A DNA stretch of 42,207 bases from Planctomycetota bacterium (lineage in GTDB: Bacteria; Planctomycetota; JAJSAM01; JAJVHW01). Shown piece after piece: positions 1 to 8,354 of this stretch (position 1 is its first letter; each line of letters begins with the position of its first letter). The notes below the pieces were generated by a model that saw only the letters and a program-made list of their open reading frames with translations, was not told the DNA's origin and did not search any database. Made by a program: the position numbers and the translations under genes. The stretch lies in the NCBI GenBank assembly GCA_021776825.1, contig JAJFFG010000109.1, forward strand, positions 1 to 42,207, read 5' to 3'.

Positions 1-381
1 TCGGTGGAGTCGAGGGTTAGGTCCGCGTCGGCCTCTAGCCCGGACTATTCATGACGACTCACACACCTGAGCGGTCCAGACCGCCGATCTCGGCGTTGCG
101 CCTCCTCCGAGACGGAACGGCGTCGCAGTCGTCGGCGCGCCATGATCTCGACGATCTGTCCTTGCTCAGGGTGAGCCTCTCGGCGCGAGCAGTGGCCCCC
201 GCATCCAGGCCGCTCCTCGACTCCCGGACGACGGTCGTCACGGAGTGTGCGAGCCTCATGAATAGGCCGGGCTAGGATTCGGCGCAACCGCGACGCTGTT
301 CGCCGCGTCTCGCTGATGGGACTTGCCACGGTGAGTCCCGTGCGATCCAAGACCCCGCGGGGAAGCCCCCGCCACTCGCGC
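1..381. other. Left edge, no supportable gene
   Basis: Several short open frames exist on both strands (for example about 74 codons from 51 on the plus strand and 66 codons ending at 59 on the minus strand). None has a ribosome binding site, a recognisable motif or normal amino-acid composition; all are rich in Arg and Ser, as expected from chance frames in GC-rich DNA. I see no convincing terminator for the gene that ends at 382. Confidence 0.5.
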
Positions 382-1116
382 TCAGTCGCGCCGCCGCAAC
401 AGGTCCAGCTGCGCGAGTAGCGCCACGCACGCCGTCTCCACCCGCAGCGTCCGATCGCCCATCGAGATCGCCTCGAATCCGGCCTCCCCGAGCAGGTCCA
501 CCTCGAACGGGAGCAGGCCCCCTTCCGGCCCGACCACGAGCGCGACACGCTCCGCTGGCGCCATGTCGAGCGCGGCGATATCGCGGTCCGCTCCTGGGTG
601 CGCCACGAAGCGACGGCTCTCGCCGAAGAGCACCGGCGCCCGATCCTCGACGAACGGTCGGAACAGGGGCTCCACGTGCACCACCGGCTCGTGGGTCGCG
701 CGCGCTTGCATGAGGCCGTCGTGGAGGAGCGGGCGATAGACGGCGGGCGTCAGGACCTGCGCCGTGAGGTAGGGCTTCGCGACGCGCCACGTGCGCAGGA
801 GCACGAGTCGATCGACACCGAGGGCGGCGATCTGCGGGAGCAGACGGCGCAGCATCTTGGGCCGCGGGATAGCGAGGATGAGGTCGACCGTCGGACGCGG
901 CACCACGTGGTCGTCGAACGTGCAGTCGAGCTGGACGTCCTCGTTCGTGACCACGGTCACAACACCCGTCCCGCGTGGCCCGCCGAGCAGCCCGACGCGC
1001 AGCTCGTCGCCGACTGCCGACGACAGCACCTCGCGCACGTGCTGCGCCCTGGTGTCGCGGACGCGGAAGCACGTCCCGGTCTCGCGATCGGCTTCGTGGA
1101 GGAGGATCAGGTTCAC
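382..1116 (-). CDS. rsmE: 16S rRNA (uracil1498-N3)-methyltransferase RsmE
   Basis: RsmE uses S-adenosylmethionine to methylate N3 of U1498 in helix 44 of 16S rRNA, on the assembled small subunit in the cytoplasm. The 244-residue length is normal for the family. The N-terminal PUA-like part is followed by the SPOUT (trefoil-knot) fold, visible as VVGPEGG at residues 194-200 and LRVETA at 224-229, which are the cofactor-binding knot motifs. I chose the GTG at 1116 because the protein then opens with NLILL, as RsmE proteins usually do; the frame stays open further upstream but that part is Arg/Ser-rich and unlike the family. It is divergent from the M14 peptidase, with 195 bp between them. Motifs are seen directly; the target base is family knowledge. 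Confidence 0.93.
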   Translation of the reverse strand: MNLILLHEADRETGTCFRVRDTRAQHVREVLSSAVGDELRVGLLGGPRGTGVVTVVTNEDVQLDCTFDDHVVPRPTVDLILAIPRPKMLRRLLPQIAALGVDRLVLLRTWRVAKPYLTAQVLTPAVYRPLLHDGLMQARATHEPVVHVEPLFRPFVEDRAPVLFGESRRFVAHPGADRDIAALDMAPAERVALVVGPEGGLLPFEVDLLGEAGFEAISMGDRTLRVETACVALLAQLDLLRRRD

Positions 1117-1311
1117 GTCGTCAGTCTCGCACCCAGGCCGCCTTCGCGGGCGTTGCGGATCCTCGCTGGCGCTGCGGAGGTCTGGGAGACTCGCTCGGAT
1201 GGCCCGCGAGATCGCCTTCCTTCGCTGGGCGCTCCCCTTCATGGCGGAGCGCGCGGTCCGCGACGAGCTCGTCGCGCACGTCGACGCGTGCGTTCCCGCC
1301 GTGCGGGCAAC

Positions 1312-2964
1312 GTGAGCGACCCTCTCGTCACCGTCGCGGAGGCGTCTGGGTACGCGCGCACGTCGCTGCACGTCGACGTACTGACGTTCGTCGAAGAGCT
1401 GCGCCGCCAGGCGGTAGCCGCGGGCGCAGGCGTGCTCGACGTCCAGTGGATGGGCACGACGCCGGGTGGACGCGAGCTCCCGGTGCTCGTGCTCTCCGCC
1501 GACGGTTGCTTCACGCCCGAGAGCGCGCATCGCGCCGCCGACGCGGAGGGCCGTCCGGTCGTCCTGATCCTCTGCAACATCCACGCGGGTGAGGTGGAGG
1601 GCAAAGAGGCGGCGCTGATGCTGGCCCGCGACGTCGTGCTCGGCACGCGCGGCCAACTCGTCGGGGGCACGACTGCGGTCATCGTGCCGATCTTCAACGC
1701 CGACGGGAACGACCTGATCTCCACCGAGAACCGTGTGATCGATCTCGCGCTCATGGACGGCCAGGACGGACCCGAGGGCGGCGTCGGCACGCGCTACACG
1801 GGCGGCGGCCTCAATCTCAACCGCGACTACACGAAGATGGAGGCCCCCGAGACGCGACTCCTCTCGCAGCTCTTCGGCGCCTGGAACCCGCACGTGTTCG
1901 TCGACTCGCACACGTCGAACGGGTCGGCGCACGCGTACGCGCTGACGTACGACACCTCGCACACGCTGCTCTCCGGCCCACCGGAGCCGATCCTCTACAC
2001 GCGCGACCGACTTCTACCGGCGATCGAGCAGGGGTTGCTGTCGCGTACGGGCCTGCGCACGTGGTTCTACGGCAACTTCCGCGACCACGACGCGCCCGAG
2101 AAGGGCTGGGAGACCTATCCGGGCCTGCCCCGCTACGGCAGCCACTATCGCGGCCTGACCGGACGGCTGGACATCCTGCTCGAGGCCTACAGCTACGCGC
2201 CCTTCGAGGATCGCGTGCACGTGACGTACGAGATCTTCGTCGAGATCCTCGAACAGGTGGCCGCCCGCGGACGCGAGATCGTCGACGTGTGTGCCCGCGC
2301 CGCGGCCGACACCGTCGCACGCGGCCGCGATCCGCGGCCCGACGACGGAGTCGGCATCAACTACGGAGTCGCACGCCGCGAAGACGACGGCTCGCTGGTC
2401 TTCGACTACCCGGCGTGGCCGCTCTGGCGCACCGAGATCGCCGCGTGGGACCTGGAGTCGATGCAGGCGCGTCGCACGCGCGGCGGCACGTTGACGTTCT
2501 GGGAGACGACGTTCTTCGGCCGGTTCCTGCCGGAGATCTCCGTTCGGCGCCCGCGCGCCTACGTGATCCCGGCGGGTCGGACGAGCGCGGTTGAGCTTCT
2601 GCGCGCGCACAACGTGATCGTCGGCCCGGTCGGCGACGCGGCCGGACCGACGCACATCGAGCGATACGCGGTGCTGTCTCGCGAAGCAACGGTCAGTCCC
2701 GACGTCGGCTACGACGATCGCGCGGAGACCGTGTTCTCCGTGCGACGTGAGTCCGCGACCGTCGATCTCGACGCCAACGACCATCTTGTCTCGATGGCAC
2801 AGCCGCTGGCGAACGTCGCGATCTACCTGCTCGAGCCGGAGAGCGACGACGGCGTCGCGCGCTGGGGCCACTTCGACGACGTCGAGCCCGGCGACACGTA
2901 CCCGGTGCTCCGCATCCCCGGCGAGAGCCCGCTGGACCCGCCGCCGCGCCGGAAGATCGAGTAG
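1312..2964 (+). CDS. M14-family zinc carboxypeptidase-like protein
   Basis: Predicted zinc metallopeptidase of the M14 (carboxypeptidase A) fold, 550 residues. The sequence NIHAGEVEGKEA carries the HxxE zinc pair (H91 and E94). LNLNRDYTK at about 168-175 supplies the Asn-Arg that in M14 enzymes binds the substrate carboxylate, and FVDSH (H200) gives the third zinc ligand. The remaining 300 residues hold the rest of the catalytic domain and a beta-rich C-terminal extension of unknown role. There is no signal peptide at the chosen GTG start at 1312, so a cytoplasmic location is possible, although many M14 proteins of this type are exported. The frame is open far upstream, overlapping rsmE antisense, but that part has the composition of a shadow frame. 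Substrate cannot be inferred. Confidence 0.85.
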   Translation: MSDPLVTVAEASGYARTSLHVDVLTFVEELRRQAVAAGAGVLDVQWMGTTPGGRELPVLVLSADGCFTPESAHRAADAEGRPVVLILCNIHAGEVEGKEAALMLARDVVLGTRGQLVGGTTAVIVPIFNADGNDLISTENRVIDLALMDGQDGPEGGVGTRYTGGGLNLNRDYTKMEAPETRLLSQLFGAWNPHVFVDSHTSNGSAHAYALTYDTSHTLLSGPPEPILYTRDRLLPAIEQGLLSRTGLRTWFYGNFRDHDAPEKGWETYPGLPRYGSHYRGLTGRLDILLEAYSYAPFEDRVHVTYEIFVEILEQVAARGREIVDVCARAAADTVARGRDPRPDDGVGINYGVARREDDGSLVFDYPAWPLWRTEIAAWDLESMQARRTRGGTLTFWETTFFGRFLPEISVRRPRAYVIPAGRTSAVELLRAHNVIVGPVGDAAGPTHIERYAVLSREATVSPDVGYDDRAETVFSVRRESATVDLDANDHLVSMAQPLANVAIYLLEPESDDGVARWGHFDDVEPGDTYPVLRIPGESPLDPPPRRKIE

Positions 2965-3007
2965 CGGAGGGCGCAGGGCGCGTCGGACACGACGTGGGGT
3001 GGCACCG

Positions 3008-3322
3008 GTCGACCGATCGCCGCACGCAGGACACGGGTCGTCCGCGGAGCGCCATCCACCCCCCACGCCCGAGCAACCCGAGCGGGCGGGGCGGATCAGG
3101 AGATCCGCCCGTACGACCCGATTGACGAGGCGCGCCCCGGCGATCGGATCGCGACGCGCGACACCGTCCCCGCGACGAGAGGTTGTCGACCGATGGCCGT
3201 CCGCATCACGAGGGTCGTCCGCCGAGCGCCATCGGACCCGCCCAGCACGAGCGATCCCAGTGGGCGGGGCGGACCAGGGGCTCCGCCCCTACGGCGCCGC
3301 TGACGAAGCGATCGCGCCGGGT
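3008..3322. repeat. Imperfect direct duplication, two copies of about 138 bp
   Basis: Two copies with a 177-bp period start at 3008 and 3185, both opening with GTCGACCGAT, and stay alignable for about 138 bp (shared blocks include GGGTCGTCCGC and GAGCGCCATC). Each copy contains a GC hairpin: 3089-3097 pairs with 3102-3110 around an AGGA loop in the first, and 3266-3273 pairs with 3282-3289 in the second. The stems differ in sequence but both stay paired, which suggests the structure rather than the sequence is kept. No coding potential. It lies downstream of the M14 gene. Confidence 0.75.
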
Positions 3323-3370
3323 TGGCAGGGCCGAGGTCGGTCCGGACCCTCACCCGGGGCGCTGCGGTTG

Positions 3371-3580
3371 CGCGTCAGCGCAAGCGCCGTGACGCGGGAG
3401 CGCGTGCGCGCAGGTCCTCGACCGGCGCCGATGGCTCTCGCGGGACGGGCGACGAGACCGAGCACACGCCAGACAACAACGAGGGCGCGGCGATTGCCGC
3501 ATGCCCCCGACGGCGTCACCCACCGACCGCCAAGCAATCGCCGTGACCTGCCCCGCGTCAGCGCAAGATCCGTGACGCGG
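3371..3580. repeat. Two short palindromes, CGCGTCA/TGACGCG type
   Basis: At 3371-3396 the arms CGCGTCA and TGACGCG enclose 12 bases, and at 3553-3580 the arms CCGCGTCA and TGACGCGG also enclose 12 bases. The loops share GCGCAAG. They alternate with the longer hairpin units described in the next entry. Confidence 0.7.
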
Positions 3581-3789
3581 GAGATGAGGCCACGCAAGGG
3601 TGCGGGCGACACGGTGGCTCTCGAGTGAGAGCCCTCGCACCCGCGGAGCCGACCAGAAACATGGGAGGCGCGGCGATTGCCGCATGCCCCGATGCGCGTC
3701 ACCAACCAACCGCTCGCAATCGACGTGACCCCGCGGCGATTGCCACAGCGTCGACGCACGCCCACCTACGGCGGGCTCAGCAATCGCCG
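3488..3789. repeat. Three copies of a 56-bp hairpin unit
   Basis: The arm CGGCGATTGC and its complement GCAATCGCCG enclose 35-36 bases at 3488-3543, 3671-3725 (one mismatch, GCAATCGACG) and 3734-3789. The first two copies also share the following GCATGCCCC and a GCGTCACC block. The loops of the third copy differ more. The constant arms and constant loop length show these are one repeat family. The last copy ends 7 bp from the stop codon of the minus-strand gene at 3797, so it may also act as that gene's terminator. Confidence 0.8.
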
Positions 3790-3796
3790 TGACGGC

Positions 3797-4873
3797 TCAC
3801 GCGTCGTCCAGCCGCCGAGCCTGGTCCATCCAGTTGTCCCGCCGGATCCGATCCGCTGAAGCCCCCACATCCCGCGCGATCCGATCGATCACCGCATCGT
3901 CCCACGCCTGGATGTCGCGGAAGCGCGTGACGCCGAGGTTGCGGAGCTTGCGTTCCATCGCCGGCCCCACGCCATGGATCTGCTGGAGATCGTCGCTGTC
4001 GGCCGCGCCGCGAGCGACTCCCATCGCCGCCTCGAATTCGGGTCGCGAGATCCCGCGCGCCAAGCCGACGCGCGGAGACGGCCCAGATGCGCCAGACGAA
4101 GCAAGCGCGCCAGACGAAGGAGGCAAACCAGCGGAAGCAGACGGGCCCGTCGAAGCAGGCGAGCCGGTGGAAGCAGTGGAACCCGACGGAGCAGCGGAAC
4201 CCGTGGAAGCGGCGGACTCGACGGGCCCAGACGACGCAGCCGAGATACCACCGCGCAGACGGTCGATCTGCGACTCCTGCTCGGCGACACGCCTCTGCAG
4301 CTGCTTGCGTTCCTCGCTCGATCTCAGGATCTGCTCCGCCGCGCTGCGGGAGCCGGACTCCCACTCGGCGCGCGCCTCGATCAGTTGCCGTCGCGAATCC
4401 TGACGAGCGCGATCGCGCTCGTCGCGCATCTGGGCAACGTCGCGGCGCAGCGTCGAGAGCTCGGCGCGCAGCGAGGTCTCGGCCTCCTCGAGTTCGCGGG
4501 CGCGACGGCGTGCCGCATCGCGCTCAGCGCGCGAGTTGCGCAACTCGGACTCGAGGCGGACCATCCTCTCCTGCAGCTCGTCGCGGGAGTCATCGCCGAC
4601 GCGGGCCACGGCCTCGTCGCGCTCGCGGCGCAGAGCGTCTCGCTCGGCACGGAGTTCGACGAGTTCACGCTCCGCGGCCGTGCGCGCCGCGGATTCGGCC
4701 GCGAGGCGGCCGTCGTCGCGCAGCGCGGACGTCGGAACTGAGCGGGTCGATGGGGCAGCGCCTGACTCGGCGATCTGGACGGTCTTCTTGCGCGCGCGCC
4801 AGACGAAGACGTTCCAGGCGACGACGCCGCCTGCGAGCGACCAGAAGATGATGGTGAGGACGGTCTCCGGCAT
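3797..4873 (-). CDS. Membrane-anchored coiled-coil protein with C-terminal helix-hairpin-helix domain
   Basis: A 358-residue protein in three parts. An N-terminal transmembrane helix (about residues 5-24) is followed by basic RARKK, placing the rest in the cytoplasm. A long Glu/Arg/Ala-rich coiled coil spans about 50-190, then comes a Ser/Ala/Pro/Gly linker (about 195-270). The last 65 residues contain IHGVGPAMERKLRNLGV, a helix-hairpin-helix of the kind found in proteins annotated as predicted flap endonuclease-1-like 5' DNA nuclease or ribosomal L21-adjacent HhH proteins; no catalytic residues are visible. The ATG at 4873 is preferred over one 57 bp upstream because it starts the membrane helix directly and the upstream start lies inside a tandem repeat. 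It could tether DNA to the membrane, but that is inference. Confidence 0.75.
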   Translation of the reverse strand: MPETVLTIIFWSLAGGVVAWNVFVWRARKKTVQIAESGAAPSTRSVPTSALRDDGRLAAESAARTAAERELVELRAERDALRRERDEAVARVGDDSRDELQERMVRLESELRNSRAERDAARRRARELEEAETSLRAELSTLRRDVAQMRDERDRARQDSRRQLIEARAEWESGSRSAAEQILRSSEERKQLQRRVAEQESQIDRLRGGISAASSGPVESAASTGSAAPSGSTASTGSPASTGPSASAGLPPSSGALASSGASGPSPRVGLARGISRPEFEAAMGVARGAADSDDLQQIHGVGPAMERKLRNLGVTRFRDIQAWDDAVIDRIARDVGASADRIRRDNWMDQARRLDDA

Positions 4874-4896
4874 TGGCGCGAGGATACGCTCCCGGC

Positions 4897-4942
4897 CGGA
4901 CTGAGTGCCAATGCCCGGACTGAGTGCCAATGCCCGGACTGA
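4897..4942. repeat. 19-bp tandem repeat, two full copies and one partial
   Basis: Units of 19 bp beginning CGGACTGAG occupy 4897-4915 and 4916-4934 identically, followed by a partial CGGACTGA at 4935. They lie just upstream of the start of the coiled-coil gene and downstream of the phosphatase gene, both on the minus strand, so they could affect transcription between them. Confidence 0.85.
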
Positions 4943-4976
4943 TGTGCGCAGGCCCGGTCCGGGCGCCGCTGCCGTG

Positions 4977-5936
4977 TCAGGCGTCGCGGATGGCGGCGAT
5001 CACGGCCTCGTGAACGAAGCCGTTCGAGGCTGCGATGCCTCGATTCCGCTCCAGCTTCCGGCCGCAGCCGAAGTCGAGCGGCAGACCGTCGAGATCGGTC
5101 ACCGTGCCCCCGGCCTCGGTGACGACGAGCATCCCTGCAGCGTGGTCCCAGATCTTCTCGCGACGACCGGGGTCGGTCGGCAGTCTCAGATAGAGGTCGG
5201 CGACCCCCTGCGCAATGACGGCGTACTTGGCCTGGCTATCGATCCTGACGGGGTCGGCCCGCAGTCCGAGCGAACGCGCGAGGGCGGCCGACTCGGAGTG
5301 CGCGGTGTGCGCTGCCTCGACCGACTCGCACAGGCGCGCGACCGTCGGGTCCGACCGCGACGAGACGGCGCAATCCTCCCCGTCCAGACCGTCATCGTCG
5401 AGCGGCAGCGCGCGGGTGCCCTGGCCACGCACGGCCACGAGCACGACGCCACGCGAGCCGTCGAGCGCCTCGAGGTTCGGGCAGCCGAGGATACCGACCA
5501 CGGGCTGGCCCTCCTCGACGAGCGCCAACGCCACGGCGTACTGGTCGCCGCGCAGGAAGCCCTTGGTGCCGTCGATCGGATCGAGCGTGAGGAACGGCTC
5601 CATGCCGCCCGCCGCCGATCCGCGATCGATGGCGGCATAGACGGCATCCTCGGTCACGTCCGGCCAGACCGGGCGGAGGTACGACATCACCTGCGCGCGG
5701 ATGGTGGCGCTCTCGCGGAGCGGTCCGCTGTCCTCTTCCCCCACGAGCGGCAGGTCCGGGAGCAGCGTGTGGGCGATGAGCGCCTGCGTGGTGAGGTCGG
5801 CCACCGTGACCGGGCTGCGATCCTCCTTCGTGAACGTCCCCGAATCATCCAGCGCGAGCTGGATCTCGCGGGAGATGCGACCAGCGGCTCGCACCGCGGC
5901 GACCATGGCTTGCACGGTGGCGTCGGACGTCGTCAT
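4977..5936 (-). CDS. 3'(2'),5'-bisphosphate nucleotidase / inositol monophosphatase family (HAL2/CysQ-like)
   Basis: Member of the Mg2+-dependent, Li+-sensitive phosphatase superfamily, 319 residues, near HAL2-type length and longer than typical inositol monophosphatases. The metal site is visible as D47 (VADL), GEED at 66-69, and LDPIDGTKGF at 118-127 with D119 and D122, plus WDHAAGMLVVTEAGG in the last quarter. These features and the TKGF extension favour a nucleotidase that removes the 3' phosphate of PAP, a by-product of sulfate activation and sulfotransferase reactions. Inositol-phosphatase activity cannot be excluded. It starts at an ATG at 5936 and ends 104 bp upstream of the coiled-coil gene on the same strand. 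No sulfate-assimilation genes are nearby. Confidence 0.88.
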   Translation of the reverse strand: MTTSDATVQAMVAAVRAAGRISREIQLALDDSGTFTKEDRSPVTVADLTTQALIAHTLLPDLPLVGEEDSGPLRESATIRAQVMSYLRPVWPDVTEDAVYAAIDRGSAAGGMEPFLTLDPIDGTKGFLRGDQYAVALALVEEGQPVVGILGCPNLEALDGSRGVVLVAVRGQGTRALPLDDDGLDGEDCAVSSRSDPTVARLCESVEAAHTAHSESAALARSLGLRADPVRIDSQAKYAVIAQGVADLYLRLPTDPGRREKIWDHAAGMLVVTEAGGTVTDLDGLPLDFGCGRKLERNRGIAASNGFVHEAVIAAIRDA

Positions 5937-6148
5937 GGCGTGGTTCTAGCCGGGATCGTTCACGAGGGCGCCGCGAGAACGCGGCGACATCGAGGATTGG
6001 CGCGGGAGTCGCGCCGGTGCCAGTCGGGACCGCACGTTGCACGCTGTCCTCGCGAACGATGTCGGCGAGCAGGGTTCGGAACAAACGCCCGCGGCCGCTC
6101 CGGTCACCTGTTCCGGCCGCGGTCGGCGGCCCGTCGTAGAGTCCAACT

Positions 6149-7531
6149 ATGCGTCGGACGCTCGCGTGCACTGTCGTGGCTCTCGCCCTGCTCGGGTGCA
6201 GTGACGGCGACGGCTCCCGGACCGCCGCAGATCCCGTGCGCGTCGAGGGCGTATTCGTCAACGTCGCGGTCCACGGCGGCACGCAGAAGCAGGCAGAGCG
6301 TGTCCAGCTCGTCGTGGAGACGGCCTGGGAGATCGCGGCGAGTCCGTTCGGGGCGGCAGGGCTCGTTCCCGACCCCAAGCCGACGGTGCATCTCTATCTG
6401 ACGGCGGGTTCGTTCGATGAGGCGGACCAGCGGCTCGCGGGCGGGCGGTATCTGGAAAATCGGGCATTCGCGCAGCACGCGCCACTCGGGGCGCACGTGG
6501 ATCTTCAGCCACGGCTCGGCAGCGTGGCGCTCGCCGACGGCGGGTTTCCTGCGCAGACCGAACGCCTGCTCGCCCACGAGACCGCGCATCTCGTGCGCTA
6601 CGCGCTGATCCCTCACGGCGAGAAGCACGGCCGCTGGCTGGCCGATGGCACCGCCATCCTCGCCGCCGATCGCACCATGCGGCAGTTGCACGGAGGGTTC
6701 GGGCCGGAGTCCGAACCGTTCACGTCGACGCTCATCGCGCTAGCGCAGCGTGTCCAGGCGGGCGAGACCTCCCACTCGTACGCGAAGATCCTGGCCGGCG
6801 AGACACACGCGCTCGACTTCCTCGAACGCTACGCGCTCCACTACACCGCCGTCCGGCTGCTGCTCGAGGGGCCCTACCTCGACGGCGCCGAGCACTTCCT
6901 CCAGTCGCTCCGGACGGATCCGCCAGAGCCGGACCCCGCCTCGCTCCGCGCCCGCCTGAGCGAGTCCCTCGAGCTCGAGAGCCTCGGCGACCTGGACGCG
7001 GTCCTCGCGGAGTATCTCGCCGTGCTGCGGCCTCAGTGGATCGAGCTCCGGCGCAGCCTGGAGACCACCCCACCGCACTGGGACCACGTCGCGTACGGGA
7101 GCGGTCCCGCGGTTGCGTGGCGCACGGCCGACACGGGACCGCAGTACGCGCTCCGAGGCGACGTGTCGTTCCGCCGCGGCGCACGTGGGCCGATGCGCGT
7201 GCTCCTCGGGCGCCAGCCCGACGGACACATCGCCGTCTCGTTCGTCCCCGACGAGGGCGTCGTGGTCTCGCGACGGCACGAGAAGGATGGCGAGCTCGAG
7301 AGCGAGGCGGAGCTCGGTCGCGTCACCGTCCGCGGCATGCCCGACGGGTGGCCGTTCGAGATCGTCGCGGACGGCACCTCGCTCGACGTCCTGGTGGACG
7401 GCATCTCGACCATCCGACTGCATCGTCGGCCGGACGAAGTCGACGTGCGGCTGGAGGGCCCCTGGGGTCTGGAGGTCGCCGAGGGCGCCGCCGGGAGCTG
7501 GGAGGGGTTCGAGGTCGTGAAGGACCGCTGA
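6149..7531 (+). CDS. Lipoprotein with HExxH gluzincin-like peptidase domain
   Basis: A 460-residue exported protein. The first 17 residues form a lipoprotein signal ending ALLGC, with C17 as the lipidated residue. HETAHLVRY at 143-151 is an HExxH zinc site, and WLADGTAIL about 25 residues later sits where MA-clan peptidases carry the third ligand, although the residue there is Asp rather than Glu. From about residue 325 there is a beta-rich region resembling a lectin/LamG-like sandwich. It therefore looks like a periplasmic or surface zinc hydrolase with a possible carbohydrate-binding domain; the substrate is unknown. It is divergent from the phosphatase, with 212 bp between them. Its stop codon lies inside the 5-bp repeat that flanks the following MITE-like element. 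Confidence 0.72.
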   Translation: MRRTLACTVVALALLGCSDGDGSRTAADPVRVEGVFVNVAVHGGTQKQAERVQLVVETAWEIAASPFGAAGLVPDPKPTVHLYLTAGSFDEADQRLAGGRYLENRAFAQHAPLGAHVDLQPRLGSVALADGGFPAQTERLLAHETAHLVRYALIPHGEKHGRWLADGTAILAADRTMRQLHGGFGPESEPFTSTLIALAQRVQAGETSHSYAKILAGETHALDFLERYALHYTAVRLLLEGPYLDGAEHFLQSLRTDPPEPDPASLRARLSESLELESLGDLDAVLAEYLAVLRPQWIELRRSLETTPPHWDHVAYGSGPAVAWRTADTGPQYALRGDVSFRRGARGPMRVLLGRQPDGHIAVSFVPDEGVVVSRRHEKDGELESEAELGRVTVRGMPDGWPFEIVADGTSLDVLVDGISTIRLHRRPDEVDVRLEGPWGLEVAEGAAGSWEGFEVVKDR

Positions 7532-7532
7532 G

Positions 7533-7727
7533 AGGCTGTCGGAGATTCCGCGCGGCGCCGGAGAGGCGTCGGAACGTGCTGCGGGGATCCCGGCCCGACC
7601 GCGCCCGGGTGGGCCGTCTGCCGCACCGCTCAGGCTCGGAGACGCGCTCGGAGTCGACTCGCCTGCGCGCCACGACATCCGACCCACCCGGACACGTCCG
7701 GCATCCACGGGGAATCTCCGACAGCCT
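7533..7727. mobile_element. MITE-like element with 17-bp inverted ends and 5-bp flanking repeat
   Basis: The 195-bp unit begins AGGCTGTCGGAGATTCC and ends with the exact reverse complement. It is flanked on both sides by CTGAG (7528-7532 and 7728-7732), as a target-site duplication would be. No coding frame of note is inside. If this was an insertion, the duplication includes the stop codon of the upstream lipoprotein gene (TGA at 7529-7531), which was kept. The outermost bases CTGAG also partly extend the inverted repeat, so a large hairpin alone cannot be excluded. The end sequence recurs in the hairpin at 8351-8413. Confidence 0.7.
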
Positions 7728-7763
7728 CTGAGGCCCCGGGGCGCCAGAGGATATGCTCCGCGC

Positions 7764-8354
7764 ATGAGCACCGATCCGATCCGCGACGCATTCGAGGACG
7801 CCGCCGCCACGTTGGCCGCGTTCCTCGCCGATCCGGACTGCCTCGCGGGAGTTGCGTCGTTTGCGACGGCGGCTCACGCGGCGCTCACCGCGGGCGGGAA
7901 GCTCCTCTCGTGCGGCAACGGCGGGAGCATGTGCGACGCCATGCACTTCGCCGAGGAGTGGACGGGTCGCTTCCGCGGCGATCGCGACGCGCTGCCGGCC
8001 ATCGCGTTCTCGGACCCGAGCCACCTCAGTTGCATCGCCAACGACTTCGGCTACGAGCAGGTCTTCGCGCGGATGGTCGAGGCCTACGGCCGCGCCGGTG
8101 ACGTCCTCGTCGCGCTGTCGACGAGCGGCAACAGCCCGAACATGCTGCGTGCCTGCGAGACCGCGCGCGCTCGTGGAGTCACGGTCGTCGGTTTGCTCGG
8201 CAAGGGCGGCGGGCCGATGCGCTCTCTCTGCGACATCGCGATCGTGGTGCCCGAGGCGACGACGTCGGACCGCATCCAGGAGATCCATATCAAGGTGCTC
8301 CACATCGTCATCGAGGCGGTGGAGCGACGGATGTTCCCGGAGCAGTACAGCTAG
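7764..8354 (+). CDS. gmhA: Sedoheptulose 7-phosphate isomerase (phosphoheptose isomerase)
   Basis: GmhA converts D-sedoheptulose 7-phosphate to D-glycero-D-manno-heptose 7-phosphate, the first step in ADP-heptose synthesis for lipopolysaccharide core or S-layer glycans, in the cytoplasm. The 196-residue length is typical. The SIS fold is visible in CGNGGS at 50-55 and STSGNS near 119, which bind the phosphate; HFAEEWTGRF at 61-70 carries the catalytic Glu, and QEIHIKVLH near the C-terminus carries the catalytic His. No other heptose genes are in the window, so the pathway is inferred from the family. It is followed at its stop codon by a strong hairpin. Confidence 0.93.
   Translation: MSTDPIRDAFEDAAATLAAFLADPDCLAGVASFATAAHAALTAGGKLLSCGNGGSMCDAMHFAEEWTGRFRGDRDALPAIAFSDPSHLSCIANDFGYEQVFARMVEAYGRAGDVLVALSTSGNSPNMLRACETARARGVTVVGLLGKGGGPMRSLCDIAIVVPEATTSDRIQEIHIKVLHIVIEAVERRMFPEQYS

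Noticed and set aside
45..548. Minus-strand 167-codon frame overlapping the rsmE end
   Set aside because: Arg/Ser/Gly-rich, no motif, and it overlaps the certain rsmE coding sequence on the same strand in another frame.
598..1311. Long N-terminal extension of the M14 frame
   Set aside because: It runs antisense to rsmE and has Arg/His/Glu-rich shadow composition; the peptidase starts naturally at 1312.
1199..1315. A 38-codon plus-strand frame ending one base into the M14 gene start
   Set aside because: It overlaps the GTG start by a neat GTGA-type junction, but it has no ribosome binding site, no family resemblance and lies in a GC-rich divergent gap.
3488..3789. CRISPR array from the recurring arm
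   Set aside because: Spacing is irregular, arms are inverted rather than direct, and no cas genes are present.
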